Origin: Echinicola pacifica DSM 19836 | Lineage (GTDB): Bacteria > Bacteroidota > Bacteroidia > Cytophagales > Cyclobacteriaceae | Reading direction: 5' to 3' | NCBI RefSeq assembly: GCF_000373245.1 | Contig: NZ_KB890739.1 | Span: 61,298 to 125,297 of the forward strand | Length of the DNA: 64,000 nt | Part shown: positions 27,010 to 35,687 of the stretch, piece after piece | Layout: each line of letters opens with the position of its first letter | How positions within the stretch are numbered: position 1 is the first letter of the stretch | Translations under genes and position numbers: made by a program | The notes under the pieces: generated by a model | Told to the model about the DNA's origin: nothing | What the model saw: only the letters and a program-made list of their open reading frames with translations | Database searches by the model: none

Positions 27010-27043
27010 CAAAGCCCTCTGGAAGATATTTCAGAGGGCTTTG
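27010..27043 (+). terminator. Terminator of xylBA
   Basis: Perfect 12-base arms CAAAGCCCTCTG (27010-27021) and its complement (27032-27043) around a 10-base loop, 33 bases after the xylA stop. The same stem and nearly the same loop recur at 28422-28468. Confidence 0.8.
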
Positions 27044-27651
27044 TGTTACTATAATTTTATATTCTCATTAAAAGAGGAGACTTTATCTCTTTATAGCCTC
27101 AGTTGAGTGGCGAGGATGCAGCCGGAAACCAAGTGATGTTGAATGGGATATCGAATTAGAGTGGCTGCTTTTTGATGAGGTTTGGTAGGCTGTAAATTGA
27201 AATTTGCTTATGATATATTTTTTATTAACTTTAAAACTGATCTACTAATTAAATTAGTTCGTTTAGTTAATTTTCACCTGTGATAAGTAAAGATTTAAAG
27301 AGGAGTATTTAGGTGATAGATGCTAGCTTTTTCTATTCAAAGGTGAATTTTTGCGAAGTTTTGGCCTTTTTGAGAGAATTCTGAGCCTTGTGGGTAAGGC
27401 TGATATTATTTTTTTAAACCAATTTTGACTTGATTGTTTTTATTAATGAATCCTTTTATATCATTTAAATAGGGTGATTGTAAATTAATTAGCCGGATGG
27501 AAGTAGGTGATAGCAGCGGCAATGAAAAGGTAATAATAAGGAAGTGAGATATTTGAATAGCAGGAAATCAAGTGGAATAGATTTTCTACAGGGGAAGTAA
27601 TGATGTGTGAGAATTTAGATAGGTATTTTATTAACTAAAATAAAGAAAAGG
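27044..27651. other. AT-rich intergenic region
   Basis: About 600 AT-rich bases between the xylBA terminator and the orphan lipoprotein gene. No open frame with protein character, no tRNA-like fold and no clear repeat is seen. AAAGAAAAGG just before 27652 could serve as a weak ribosome binding site. Confidence 0.5.
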
Positions 27652-28335
27652 ATGGGGAAAATTAATGGGCTAATTTTATTTGCATTGCTAGTATTGGGGG
27701 GATTTTCCTGTACAAGTTCAAAAATCGTGAAAGACCAGTATTGTACGGTATGTTTGACTCCTCAGGATACCATTGTGTTGGATATTAATTTCAAGCAGTT
27801 TGATTTTGGGGAGAATGATCAATTGAATGATGCTTTTGCTGATATTTTGATCAAGGAAGGCTTTACGAATGTATTCAGGTGGTACGAACTAGAGTATGAG
27901 CTCCTCAGTAATAATATCAAGCAGGTAAAAACGGAAGAGGAGATAAAAAGTGTGTATGAAAAGCTGGGGATAAAATATATAGTCACAGCTGGTCTTTCAC
28001 GATTTATCGATCGGGAAAATTATTCGTTTCAGAGTGTAGAGGATAAATACTCTCCACACCCTAAAGGGCATTCGCCGGTAGGGGATGAGGCCACCTTGAC
28101 GCTATCTATGTTGGAAACGAAAACTAATAGTGTTTGCTCACAGATAACTGTTATTTCTAAAAGTGATACTTATTCCAAAGATGACAAAGATGGAAATGAA
28201 GGGTTGATAAATTTGGCCTCAGCCTGGAACTCACTTTTTGCGGGTACGAAGAGGGGCGCGAAATACATCACCGCCGACTGTCAATGCCCAAAGGGTAAAT
28301 ATATCCGATCCCGAAGAGTTTTAGGTAAGGATTAA
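27652..28335 (+). CDS. Orphan lipoprotein, unknown function
   Basis: A 227-residue protein that I do not recognise. The N-terminus is a lipoprotein signal with lipobox GGFSC (Cys20). The mature part begins with a Cys pair (YCTVC) and has a later one (CQCPKG) near the C-terminus, so disulfides are possible. The central part mixes strands and helices (GIKYIVTAGLSRFID). The base composition is more AT-rich than in neighbouring metabolic genes. The gene sits alone between two near-identical hairpins (27010-27043 and 28422-28468), a layout that suggests an inserted cassette. Starts and reading frame look sound (AAAAGG precedes the ATG), but the function is open. Confidence 0.75.
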   Translation: MGKINGLILFALLVLGGFSCTSSKIVKDQYCTVCLTPQDTIVLDINFKQFDFGENDQLNDAFADILIKEGFTNVFRWYELEYELLSNNIKQVKTEEEIKSVYEKLGIKYIVTAGLSRFIDRENYSFQSVEDKYSPHPKGHSPVGDEATLTLSMLETKTNSVCSQITVISKSDTYSKDDKDGNEGLINLASAWNSLFAGTKRGAKYITADCQCPKGKYIRSRRVLGKD

Positions 28336-28421
28336 ATGGTCCTTAATTATCCCGAAGGTTCTTCTCATAGGATAATACTACTATCAATTAGGCGCAAGTG
28401 ATCCTATAAGCCAAATATAAT

Positions 28422-28468
28422 ATACAGACAAAGCCCTCTGAAGATGTTTCAGAGGGCTTTGTCTGTAT
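28422..28468. terminator. Bidirectional terminator between lipoprotein gene and araA
   Basis: A perfect 19-base stem (28422-28440 and 28450-28468) with the 9-base loop AAGATGTTT lies between two convergent genes (ends 28335 plus, 28550 minus). Its inner CAAAGCCCTCTG stem is identical to that of the xylBA terminator, and the loops differ only slightly. Confidence 0.8.
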
Positions 28469-28549
28469 TTAGGTAAAACCAGTATAGGTATTTTAAGTGG
28501 GTATTTCCTTTATCTATTGGTGTATAATGATTTGCTTAAACCAAGATCA

Positions 28550-30052
28550 TTATTTATTATTAAACTGATAATAGGCATCAGACCATTTCAATTCATTTTG
28601 GAGTGTTCTCAGGTTGGTTTCCTTGTCAATTGTGACACTTTCGATTCCGGCCATTGTGGCAAAATCATTTAGGTGTTCGCTATTTAGGTTTTGGCTGAAG
28701 CAGGTATGATGAGCGCCTCCGGCTAAAATCCAGGCGGCGCAGCCGGTTTTCATATCTGGCATTGGTTTCCACATGACGCGTGCCACGGGGAGTTTCGGCA
28801 GGTCTTTGATAGGAGCGACCGCTTCCACTTCATTGACGATCAATCTAAATCGATTGCCCATGTCCACGATGGAAGCATTGAGGCCATTGCCACCTGCACC
28901 ATTGAAGACGAGTCTCACAGGGTCGTCTTTTCCTCCAATACCGAGTGGATGCACCTCGCAGGAGATTTTGCCAGAGCTCAGTGTGGGGTCTACTTCGAGC
29001 ATATGAGAGCCCAGTACCAGGCTGTTTTTAGGGTCAAAGTGGTAGGTATAGTCTTCCATAAAGGCATTGCCGCCTTCCAGCCCACTGCCCATGACTTTCA
29101 TAGCCCGCACCAAAGCGGCAGTTTTCCAATCGCCCTCACCAGCATATCCATAGCCGTCTGCCATGAGCCTTTGGGTGGCGATTCCTGGCAGTTGCTTCAT
29201 TCCATGGAGATCCTCAAAGGTATTGGAAAAGCCTTTAAACCCTCCTTCTTCCAAAAAGGCACGCATGCCCAATTCAATTTTGGCAGCATCCAGCAGGGAT
29301 TGTCTTTTATTGCCATTCGCCAGTAAGCTATCTGTAAGAGTATAGCAAGCTTCATACTCTTCGATGAGGGACATTAGCTGAGCATCGCTTACGGCCTCGA
29401 TACGCTCCACCAGATCACCGACCGCATAGGTATTGACAGAAAAGCCAAATTTAAGTTCGGCTTCCACCTTATCCCCGTCAGTCACAGCTACATAGCGCAT
29501 ATTGTCTCCGAATCGGGCGAATTTTGCTCCCTGCCAGTCGTGCCATCCGCTGGCAGCACGTGCCCAGCCGTCGATTCGCTGATGTACTTCCTCATCTTCC
29601 CAATGACCTACGACCACTTTTCGATTTACTTTCATTCGCGAGGCGATAAATCCAAACTCCCGATCTCCATGAGCACTTTGGTTTAGATTCATGAAATCCA
29701 TGTCAATGGAATTCCAAGGGATATCCTGATTGTATTGGGTATGGAGATGAAGCATTGGCTTTTGCAAGGTTTTCAATCCATTGATCCACATTTTGGCTGG
29801 TGAGAACGTATGCATCCAGGTGATTATACCTATGCAATTGGCCGCATTATTGGCTTCCTGAATGGCCTGTGTGATTTCCTCCGTACTGGTTACTATAGGT
29901 CTAAAAACGGTCTTCACCGCTATTTTTGAAGATTTATTGAGGAAGTTGGCGATGATTTCTGCATGTTTGGCTACCTGCTTGAGCGCTTCCTCCCCGTATA
30001 AGTTTTGGCTGCCCGTAAGAAACCAAACTTCATTTTCTTTTAAATTCTTCAT
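28550..30052 (-). CDS. araA: L-arabinose isomerase
   Basis: A 500-residue AraA, converting L-arabinose to L-ribulose. Family signatures are [20 protein letters not shown] at the N-terminus, [67 protein letters not shown] and the metal-site segment [10 protein letters not shown], with [10 protein letters not shown] near the C-terminus. Length is exactly as expected. It follows the symporter gene by 82 bases in a leftward operon headed by the AraR-type regulator. Ribulokinase and ribulose-5-phosphate epimerase genes are not in the window, so the pathway is completed elsewhere. A partial copy of the putative AraR half-site (TTAAGTGT, 30055-30062) lies just upstream of its start. Confidence 0.97.
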   Translation of the reverse strand: MKNLKENEVWFLTGSQNLYGEEALKQVAKHAEIIANFLNKSSKIAVKTVFRPIVTSTEEITQAIQEANNAANCIGIITWMHTFSPAKMWINGLKTLQKPMLHLHTQYNQDIPWNSIDMDFMNLNQSAHGDREFGFIASRMKVNRKVVVGHWEDEEVHQRIDGWARAASGWHDWQGAKFARFGDNMRYVAVTDGDKVEAELKFGFSVNTYAVGDLVERIEAVSDAQLMSLIEEYEACYTLTDSLLANGNKRQSLLDAAKIELGMRAFLEEGGFKGFSNTFEDLHGMKQLPGIATQRLMADGYGYAGEGDWKTAALVRAMKVMGSGLEGGNAFMEDYTYHFDPKNSLVLGSHMLEVDPTLSSGKISCEVHPLGIGGKDDPVRLVFNGAGGNGLNASIVDMGNRFRLIVNEVEAVAPIKDLPKLPVARVMWKPMPDMKTGCAAWILAGGAHHTCFSQNLNSEHLNDFATMAGIESVTIDKETNLRTLQNELKWSDAYYQFNNK

Positions 30053-30134
30053 GGTTAAGTGTTATAAGTGTTTATTGTTCTTTTCGATTTATTGACTTGG
30101 AATTATTACCTAGTTCTGATGATACAGAATTGGA

Positions 30135-32009
30135 TTACATCCAAAAGATGAAATATAATGAGCCCACAATGAGCACTATTCCAGCCGCTCCCACATTGAA
30201 GGCGGTGGTGGTCTGAAAGATGGCCGGGTCCGTGTCAAAAGATTTTGGATCAGCATGCTCCATTTTTACATTGGTATAAAGGATCAGCCCGAGCATCGTG
30301 AATAGTGTAGCAAGCATCAAGATAGATTCTATCCCTAAATAGGCATAATGGTTAAATAATGCAAAGCCTATTCCCGCGCAAATCAGTCCCAGGATAATAA
30401 AGAAATAACTAAAGATCACCGATTTGGTAGCCTCTTTGGTGGAGACATAGTCCGGATTGAGGTATTTCTTTTTCTCCCCAAAACTAATCAATGAGGCGAT
30501 GAAGCACAGGATGATAAATACATAGCCCATGCGCAGCAGGAATGGCATCTCTGGATAAAATACCTTGAAGATGATCCCTGCGGGAATGGTGGCAATAGCG
30601 GTCCATAAAGCGGCATTGGCGGTGGCCTGTCTCCATATCAGTCCCATACCAAAGACCACCACGACACCGGGATAGATATAGCCAGTATATTCCTGGATAT
30701 ATTGGAATACCTGATCCAGAGTGGCCAATTGGGGTGCGACGATCATCGCGATCAGCAAGGCTACGATAGCCACTATTCGCCCTGTACGTACCAATTGCAT
30801 ATTATTGGCCTCGGGATTGAAATACACCTTATAGATGTCCATCGTGAAGATGGTGGAGGTACTATTGATCATCGAGGCCAGTGAGGAGACGATGGCCGCA
30901 GCCAGAGCCGCAAAAGCCAATCCTCTAATGCCATTAGGGATGAAATTTCTAAGTAACCAAGGATACGCTTCATCTGATTTCTGAATACTTCCGATCTGCT
31001 CTATCGGCATATTTAATAGCTGAGACAGCTGCTCAGGGCTATAATCATTGATCAACACATAAGCAGCAATGCCTGGAATCACCACAATGATGGGCATGAG
31101 TAGCTTTAGATAGCCTGCAAATAAAAGTCCTTTCTTGGCCTCTTCAATACTTTTGGCAGCGAGGCCTTTTTGAATTATATATTGGTTAAAACCCCAGTAG
31201 CCTAGGTTGGTAAGCCACATTCCTCCCAACACCACCGCGAGTCCGGGCAGATCCTGGAAGGCGTCACGGGTGCCTCCCGAACCATCGGGGACCATGAGAT
31301 GGCCTTGGGGAAGGATCATCACGAAGTGGTCTTTGGCGTCATTATATAAATTGCTCATCCCGGCAAAAACGCCCTCTCCCATACCTACAGCATCCAAGGC
31401 TAGGTAGGTGGTGATCAGGCCACCAGCCACTAATATGACCACTTGTACCACATCCGTCCATGCCACCGCTTCCAGACCTCCATAGATGGAGTAGATTCCC
31501 GAAAATACCAATAAGCCTATAATGCCATATTGGAGGGGGAGGCCCATGATTTTGTCCAGGGCTAAGGCTCCCAAATAACTTACCGAAGTAAGGTTTACAA
31601 AGACATATACCAGGAGCCAAAATACGGCAAAAGCGGTGCTTACTCCTTTATTAAATCGCTCACTTAAGAACTGGGGCATGGTATAGACGCCATGCTTTAG
31701 GAATATAGGGAGGAAGTATTTGGCGACCACAATCAAGGCGATGGCAGCGATCCACTCATAAGCAGAGATGCCCAGGCCGATGGCAAAACCCGATCCTGAG
31801 GTGCCAATAAAATGCTCTGCGGAGATGTTTGCCGCAATCAAAGAGGCTCCCACTGCCCACCAGGTTAGGGATTTGTCTGCTAGGAAGTATTCCTGAGCAG
31901 TCTTCTGCACTCCTTTCTTGGTGCGCGACACCCACAGCCCAACCGACACAATCGCCAGAGCATAAACTACAAAAATGACATAATCTAATGTCGAAAATCC
32001 TGCGTTCAT
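30135..32009 (-). CDS. Sodium:solute symporter (SSS family), probable arabinose importer
   Basis: A 624-residue SglT-like symporter with about 14-15 hydrophobic helices, longer than the paralogue at 21071-22714 because of an extended C-terminus. Shared signatures include SLIAANISAEHFIGTSGSG, YSIYGGLEAVAWTDVVQ and AALAAAIVSSLASMINSTST, the last with the sodium-site serines. Being between an AraR-type regulator gene and araA, it probably imports L-arabinose with sodium. The promoter region 32010-32122 carries a 25-base dyad suited to AraR control. The identity of the substrate is inferred from context only. Confidence 0.92.
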   Translation of the reverse strand: MNAGFSTLDYVIFVVYALAIVSVGLWVSRTKKGVQKTAQEYFLADKSLTWWAVGASLIAANISAEHFIGTSGSGFAIGLGISAYEWIAAIALIVVAKYFLPIFLKHGVYTMPQFLSERFNKGVSTAFAVFWLLVYVFVNLTSVSYLGALALDKIMGLPLQYGIIGLLVFSGIYSIYGGLEAVAWTDVVQVVILVAGGLITTYLALDAVGMGEGVFAGMSNLYNDAKDHFVMILPQGHLMVPDGSGGTRDAFQDLPGLAVVLGGMWLTNLGYWGFNQYIIQKGLAAKSIEEAKKGLLFAGYLKLLMPIIVVIPGIAAYVLINDYSPEQLSQLLNMPIEQIGSIQKSDEAYPWLLRNFIPNGIRGLAFAALAAAIVSSLASMINSTSTIFTMDIYKVYFNPEANNMQLVRTGRIVAIVALLIAMIVAPQLATLDQVFQYIQEYTGYIYPGVVVVFGMGLIWRQATANAALWTAIATIPAGIIFKVFYPEMPFLLRMGYVFIILCFIASLISFGEKKKYLNPDYVSTKEATKSVIFSYFFIILGLICAGIGFALFNHYAYLGIESILMLATLFTMLGLILYTNVKMEHADPKSFDTDPAIFQTTTAFNVGAAGIVLIVGSLYFIFWM

Positions 32010-32067
32010 AATAGAATATTAAGGGTTTATTAGTATCTGCTAATAGCGCAGACGGGTTAAAAACTTA

Positions 32068-32092
32068 TTTAAGTGTCATATTTACACCTAAA
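32068..32092. promoter_or_regulatory. Candidate AraR operator
   Basis: Nine-base arms TTTAAGTGT (32068-32076) and ACACCTAAA (32084-32092) pair at 8 of 9 positions with a 7-base spacer. It lies 59 bases upstream of the symporter start, directly downstream of the AraR-type gene. A further TTAAGTGT half-site is next to the araA start. Confidence 0.6.
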
Positions 32093-32122
32093 AAATCAGA
32101 AAAAAAAATAATGAGCAAAAAA

Positions 32123-32836
32123 TTACTCATTAGCATTCGGCATTTCATTCCGAGGAATGAAATTTAGAACGGTCTGGAATTGGTCTTTATACTGGGTTTT
32201 ATCGATACTATAATAAAAAGCTCCTTTTTTAGAACTGGTTTTGTCTTTTTCCTTCTCTTTCACTAGCATATTGGTGGAGAGGACTTTCCGGGTAAAATTC
32301 CGCTTATCGATATTGGTTTCATACAAGCTTTCGTACATGGCTTGCAAATGGGGCAGGGTAAATTTGGCAGGAAGAAGTTCGAAGAGAATAGGGTGCAATG
32401 CGGCTTTATAGCGAAGACGGGACTTGGCCATATTCACCATTTCTTCATGATCAAATATCAGGTTGGGAAGCTCATTCATCGGGAACCAATGGGCATGAAA
32501 GTCATTACTGATCTGCTTTTTGTATTTCTGAATATCTATAAGCGCGACATAAGCCACGGCAATGGTCCTTTCGACAGGATCACGATCAGGCTTGCTGAAG
32601 GTATGCATTTGCTCCATATAGACATTCTCTAAGCCCGTCAGTTTCTTCAGCACCCGGTCCGCGGCCTCATCCAGGGACTCGGAAGGCTGTAAGAAGCCTC
32701 CCATTAAGCTCCATTTCTCCTTTTCGGGGGCAAAGCCTCTTTGGATCAATAGCAGTTTGTAATCCGAGCCATCAAAGCCAAAAATGATACAATCTATGGC
32801 GGTGAGGATGCGGGTTTGATTGGAATATTTGATCAT
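32123..32836 (-). CDS. araR: Nudix-fold transcriptional regulator, AraR-type
   Basis: A 237-residue protein with an N-terminal Nudix-like domain (about 8-140) and a C-terminal winged helix (about 150-225), the architecture of NrtR-type regulators. The Nudix box is degenerate: from Gly47, the expected RE-U-xEE-x-GU core reads Arg61-Val62-Leu63-Lys64-Lys65-Leu66-Thr67-Gly68-Leu69, so the metal-binding glutamates are lost and hydrolysis is unlikely. In Bacteroides a Nudix-fold AraR responds to L-arabinose, and this gene sits at the head of a symporter-araA cluster, so the same role is inferred. The dyad at 32068-32092 is the probable binding site. A true Nudix hydrolase is the unlikely alternative. 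Confidence 0.85.
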   Translation of the reverse strand: MIKYSNQTRILTAIDCIIFGFDGSDYKLLLIQRGFAPEKEKWSLMGGFLQPSESLDEAADRVLKKLTGLENVYMEQMHTFSKPDRDPVERTIAVAYVALIDIQKYKKQISNDFHAHWFPMNELPNLIFDHEEMVNMAKSRLRYKAALHPILFELLPAKFTLPHLQAMYESLYETNIDKRNFTRKVLSTNMLVKEKEKDKTSSKKGAFYYSIDKTQYKDQFQTVLNFIPRNEMPNANE

Positions 32837-33261
32837 TAGTTTTCGTTAAGGTCAAGTCGATTTAGGATCCATTTCACTCGATCCCCGCCTCTCTTGGCAA
32901 AAAAGGGGCGTGTAAAACTAACCATTATTTTTATTATTTGCCAAAATCGTTGGAATCTAAAGAAAAACCATAATGCAGTACTGAGAAAAATGAAATCCTC
33001 CAGCGTCCTGTATTATATGCTGTTATTTTGGGGAGGGCTGGGGCAATAAAAAGCATGGTGCCCTCATTGTTTGCCCTAATACCAAGCGAATAATCCTTAC
33101 TATTACCAATATTAAGGAATAATCACCTTATTTCAAATCCATTTTGGCCTCAATTAAAGTCAATAAGCGTCTTTTGACCTTCATTTTGCGCCATATATGC
33201 GGGGCTTAATTATATTTTCTCTCCCGAAAAAGAGAGAAGCCTTATAGGAATTTCACCTAGT
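32837..33261. other. Intergenic region upstream of araR
   Basis: About 425 bases with no gene. A small hairpin is visible at 33217-33238 (TTCTCTC/GAGAGAA). The araR promoter should lie near 32840-32940, but I see no strong dyad there. Confidence 0.5.
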
Positions 33262-33302
33262 CCAAAAAAAAGTCTTTCCAGATGAATTCTGAAAAGACTT
33301 TT
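33262..33302 (-). terminator. Terminator of the VOC-family gene
   Basis: Arms of about 15 bases (33268-33282 and 33288-33302, AAAAGTCTTTxCAGA type) with one mismatch form a stem. On the minus strand it ends in a run of eight or more T. It lies 41 bases after the stop codon at 33343. Confidence 0.8.
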
Positions 33303-33342
33303 GATATAATATTATTGCTCTGCGTAGCAGAAGTGATGATGA

Positions 33343-33789
33343 TTAATGCTCGTCATTAACCTCTACCCAATAGCCATTAGGATCCTGGATATAGATCTGG
33401 CGGATGCCATCAGGACGCATATTGATCTTGCCTTTTTCTCCTGGCCAGTCTTCATAGCTGATGTCATTATCATCAAGTTTTTGGATAAATCCATCGAGGT
33501 CAGCCATGCTGAAGCATAGGTGATTGATTTTGCTGATAGTGGGAGTTTCCCACGCCTCAGTTCCCTCGATCAGGTGCAATTGCCCCCCGCCTACATTATA
33601 CCAGGTGTGGCGACCGTCTTTGAAGGGCTCTTCTATTTGCTCTAGACCCAAAAACTCCCCATAGAATTGATCACTAGCTTTGAGGTTTTCTACATATACA
33701 GCGATATGGTTGATTTTTGTCTGACTGTAAGTGTTCATGCTGATACTGACTAAGATAAATAAGGTTAAAATAGAAAATAGGTTTTTCAT
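33343..33789 (-). CDS. Exported VOC/glyoxalase-superfamily protein
   Basis: A 148-residue protein with a signal peptide (first ~22 residues, ending NTYSQ) and one vicinal-oxygen-chelate domain made of two beta-alpha-beta-beta-beta halves. Candidate metal ligands are the His of INHIAVYVENL, the His/Glu of QLHLIEG, the His of INHLCFSM and the Glu of YWVEVND. The domain covers glyoxalases, dioxygenases and antibiotic-binding proteins, so the reaction is unknown. Export to the periplasm is uncommon for glyoxalase I and argues against that exact role. It appears monocistronic with its own terminator. Confidence 0.85.
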   Translation of the reverse strand: MKNLFSILTLFILVSISMNTYSQTKINHIAVYVENLKASDQFYGEFLGLEQIEEPFKDGRHTWYNVGGGQLHLIEGTEAWETPTISKINHLCFSMADLDGFIQKLDDNDISYEDWPGEKGKINMRPDGIRQIYIQDPNGYWVEVNDEH

Positions 33790-33846
33790 GATTTTGAGTT
33801 TGTTAAATAGAATAGGGCTGATGGGAATGGAGTATAACTGAAAAAA

Positions 33847-33864
33847 GGCGGGCCGAGGCCCGCC
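33847..33864 (-). terminator. Terminator of the S41 protease gene
   Basis: GGCGGGC, tetraloop CGAG, GCCCGCC form a GC-rich stem. On the minus strand it is followed by six T (complement of 33841-33846). It starts 6 bases after the protease stop at 33870. Confidence 0.85.
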
Positions 33865-33869
33865 GATGT

Positions 33870-35546
33870 TTATTCAGCTTCTTTTTCTTGGGTAAAAGCA
33901 AGGCTTTCGGCCTCTTCGAAGAGTTTCAATCCCTGAAGATAGATTTCATTGATATCATTGATGACCTTATAGAAGGCATTATCATCATAAATATTTCGGC
34001 CCATATGGGCTTTCAAGAGGATCTTAAGGTAATTTTTTGACTTATCATAATCCGCCTTGTTGAAGGTGACCTTGTTTTTCTCTCCTATTGCAATTACCTG
34101 TTGCAGCATCTTATCTGAGATGTCGAAGTCATTATAATATTCCTCAAAAGTCATATTGTCAAACTTCTTCTTATTGTCTTCCAGGTAATCAAGGATAAAT
34201 TCACGATGTGAATCTGTGCCAAACAGCCTGTTTACATAGCCACTGGTCATGGAGGTGTCCATTGGTACGAAATAATCAGGCATGATTCCTCCGCCTCCAT
34301 AGACCGTTCTTCCTTTTACCGTTTCATATTTCAGACTGTCGTTAAAGTGAATGCTGTCAGCACTGAAGAACTCTCCATGCTCAAGTCTATTGAACCAATC
34401 CATATTATAATCCTTAGAATTGTCTCCATAAGGCTTCTGGATAGATCTTCCGGAAGGGGTATAATAGCGAGCGATGGTCAATCGAAGTTCTGATCCATCG
34501 GAGAGGTCGATCGGCATTTGCACCAAGCCTTTACCAAAAGATCTTCTACCCACGATCAGTGCGCGATCATTGTCCTGCAAGGCTCCAGCCACGATTTCTG
34601 AGGCTGAGGCACTTCCTTCGTTGATCAGTACCACCACTGAGCCATTTTCAAATTCTCCCGGACGCATGGCAAATGCCTTTTGATTGTATCGTTTCACTTT
34701 TCCTTTTTGAGAAACAATCACGGCATTGTCAGCGAGGATCTCGTCAGCAATATTAATAGCAGCCCCCATATATCCACCTGGGTTTCCTTGCAGATCGAGC
34801 AGAAGCTTGGTCATACCCTGCGCTTTAAGGTCTTCCAGTGATTTCTTAAATTCCTCGTAAGTGGTAGCGGCAAACCTGGTGATTTTTACATAACCAGTAT
34901 TTTCATTGACCATATAGGAAGCATTGATGCTGTACTGAGGGATCTTGTCACGGGTGATGGCATAGTCCATCAACTCCTTATGGTTTTTTCGTTTAATGGC
35001 CACATTGACCACCGAGCCTTTAGGGCCACGGAGCAAGGTAAATACATCCCTATTGGTCACTCCTGTACCCGCGACGGTTTCGCCATCCACCTTGATGATC
35101 TGGTCACCCGACTGAATACCGAGTTTCTCCGATGGGCCACCAGTAAGTGGAGCCACCACATAAATGGTATCTCTCAGGATGCCAAACTCTACACCGATTC
35201 CGTCAAATTCACCGTCTAGCTGACTCTGAGCAAGCTCAGCATCCTCTGCGGGGATATAGCTGGAGTGTGGATCGAGCTCCTCGAGCATCTTCTCTATCCC
35301 ATGCTCCACCAGCTGGCTGGTATTTACCGTATCCACATAGTCCCTGTCGATATAGGTGATGATTTCCTGGAGCTTGTATAATGCGGCCTTGAGATCGTTT
35401 TGATCAGTTTTGGGCTCAGCAAAGGTAGCTCCAATCCAGATGCCAGCGGAAATCGCTAATGCCAAAATAATAGGGAGCCGTATTTGAGACTTAGTATTAT
35501 TTTTTGTTTCCTCTTTAGGTAGGTTCGTGTTGTTTTCTTCGATCAC
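33870..35546 (-). CDS. S41-family C-terminal processing protease
   Basis: A 558-residue carboxy-terminal processing protease. One membrane helix lies near 22-43, so the protease domain is periplasmic. A PDZ domain follows (about 110-190, GIGVEFGILRDTIYVV and GPSEKLGIQSGDQIIKVDG), then the protease core with Ser314 in GSASASEIVAGAL and Lys339 in RRSFGKGLVQ, the expected Ser/Lys dyad 25 residues apart. The C-terminal 170 residues are the extension common in Bacteroidota members. It probably trims envelope proteins. It has its own strong terminator and is divergent from the hemerythrin-like gene. Confidence 0.95.
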   Translation of the reverse strand: MIEENNTNLPKEETKNNTKSQIRLPIILALAISAGIWIGATFAEPKTDQNDLKAALYKLQEIITYIDRDYVDTVNTSQLVEHGIEKMLEELDPHSSYIPAEDAELAQSQLDGEFDGIGVEFGILRDTIYVVAPLTGGPSEKLGIQSGDQIIKVDGETVAGTGVTNRDVFTLLRGPKGSVVNVAIKRKNHKELMDYAITRDKIPQYSINASYMVNENTGYVKITRFAATTYEEFKKSLEDLKAQGMTKLLLDLQGNPGGYMGAAINIADEILADNAVIVSQKGKVKRYNQKAFAMRPGEFENGSVVVLINEGSASASEIVAGALQDNDRALIVGRRSFGKGLVQMPIDLSDGSELRLTIARYYTPSGRSIQKPYGDNSKDYNMDWFNRLEHGEFFSADSIHFNDSLKYETVKGRTVYGGGGIMPDYFVPMDTSMTSGYVNRLFGTDSHREFILDYLEDNKKKFDNMTFEEYYNDFDISDKMLQQVIAIGEKNKVTFNKADYDKSKNYLKILLKAHMGRNIYDDNAFYKVINDINEIYLQGLKLFEEAESLAFTQEKEAE

Positions 35547-35687
35547 GTTATCCTCGTTTTTTGGTTGTTCGAAAAGGTTTAGCTTTCCTGCTAAAATTCA
35601 AATATACAATTTAACAGCTTTTTACACTATTTCGTTTTAATAAACGCATTAAAATCAATTTAGGTAATTTATTCCAAGTGTTTTTAC

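Noticed and set aside
33343-33789. Glyoxalase I (gloA)
   Set aside because: The VOC fold is clear, but the protein has a signal peptide and the metal ligands alone do not define the reaction.
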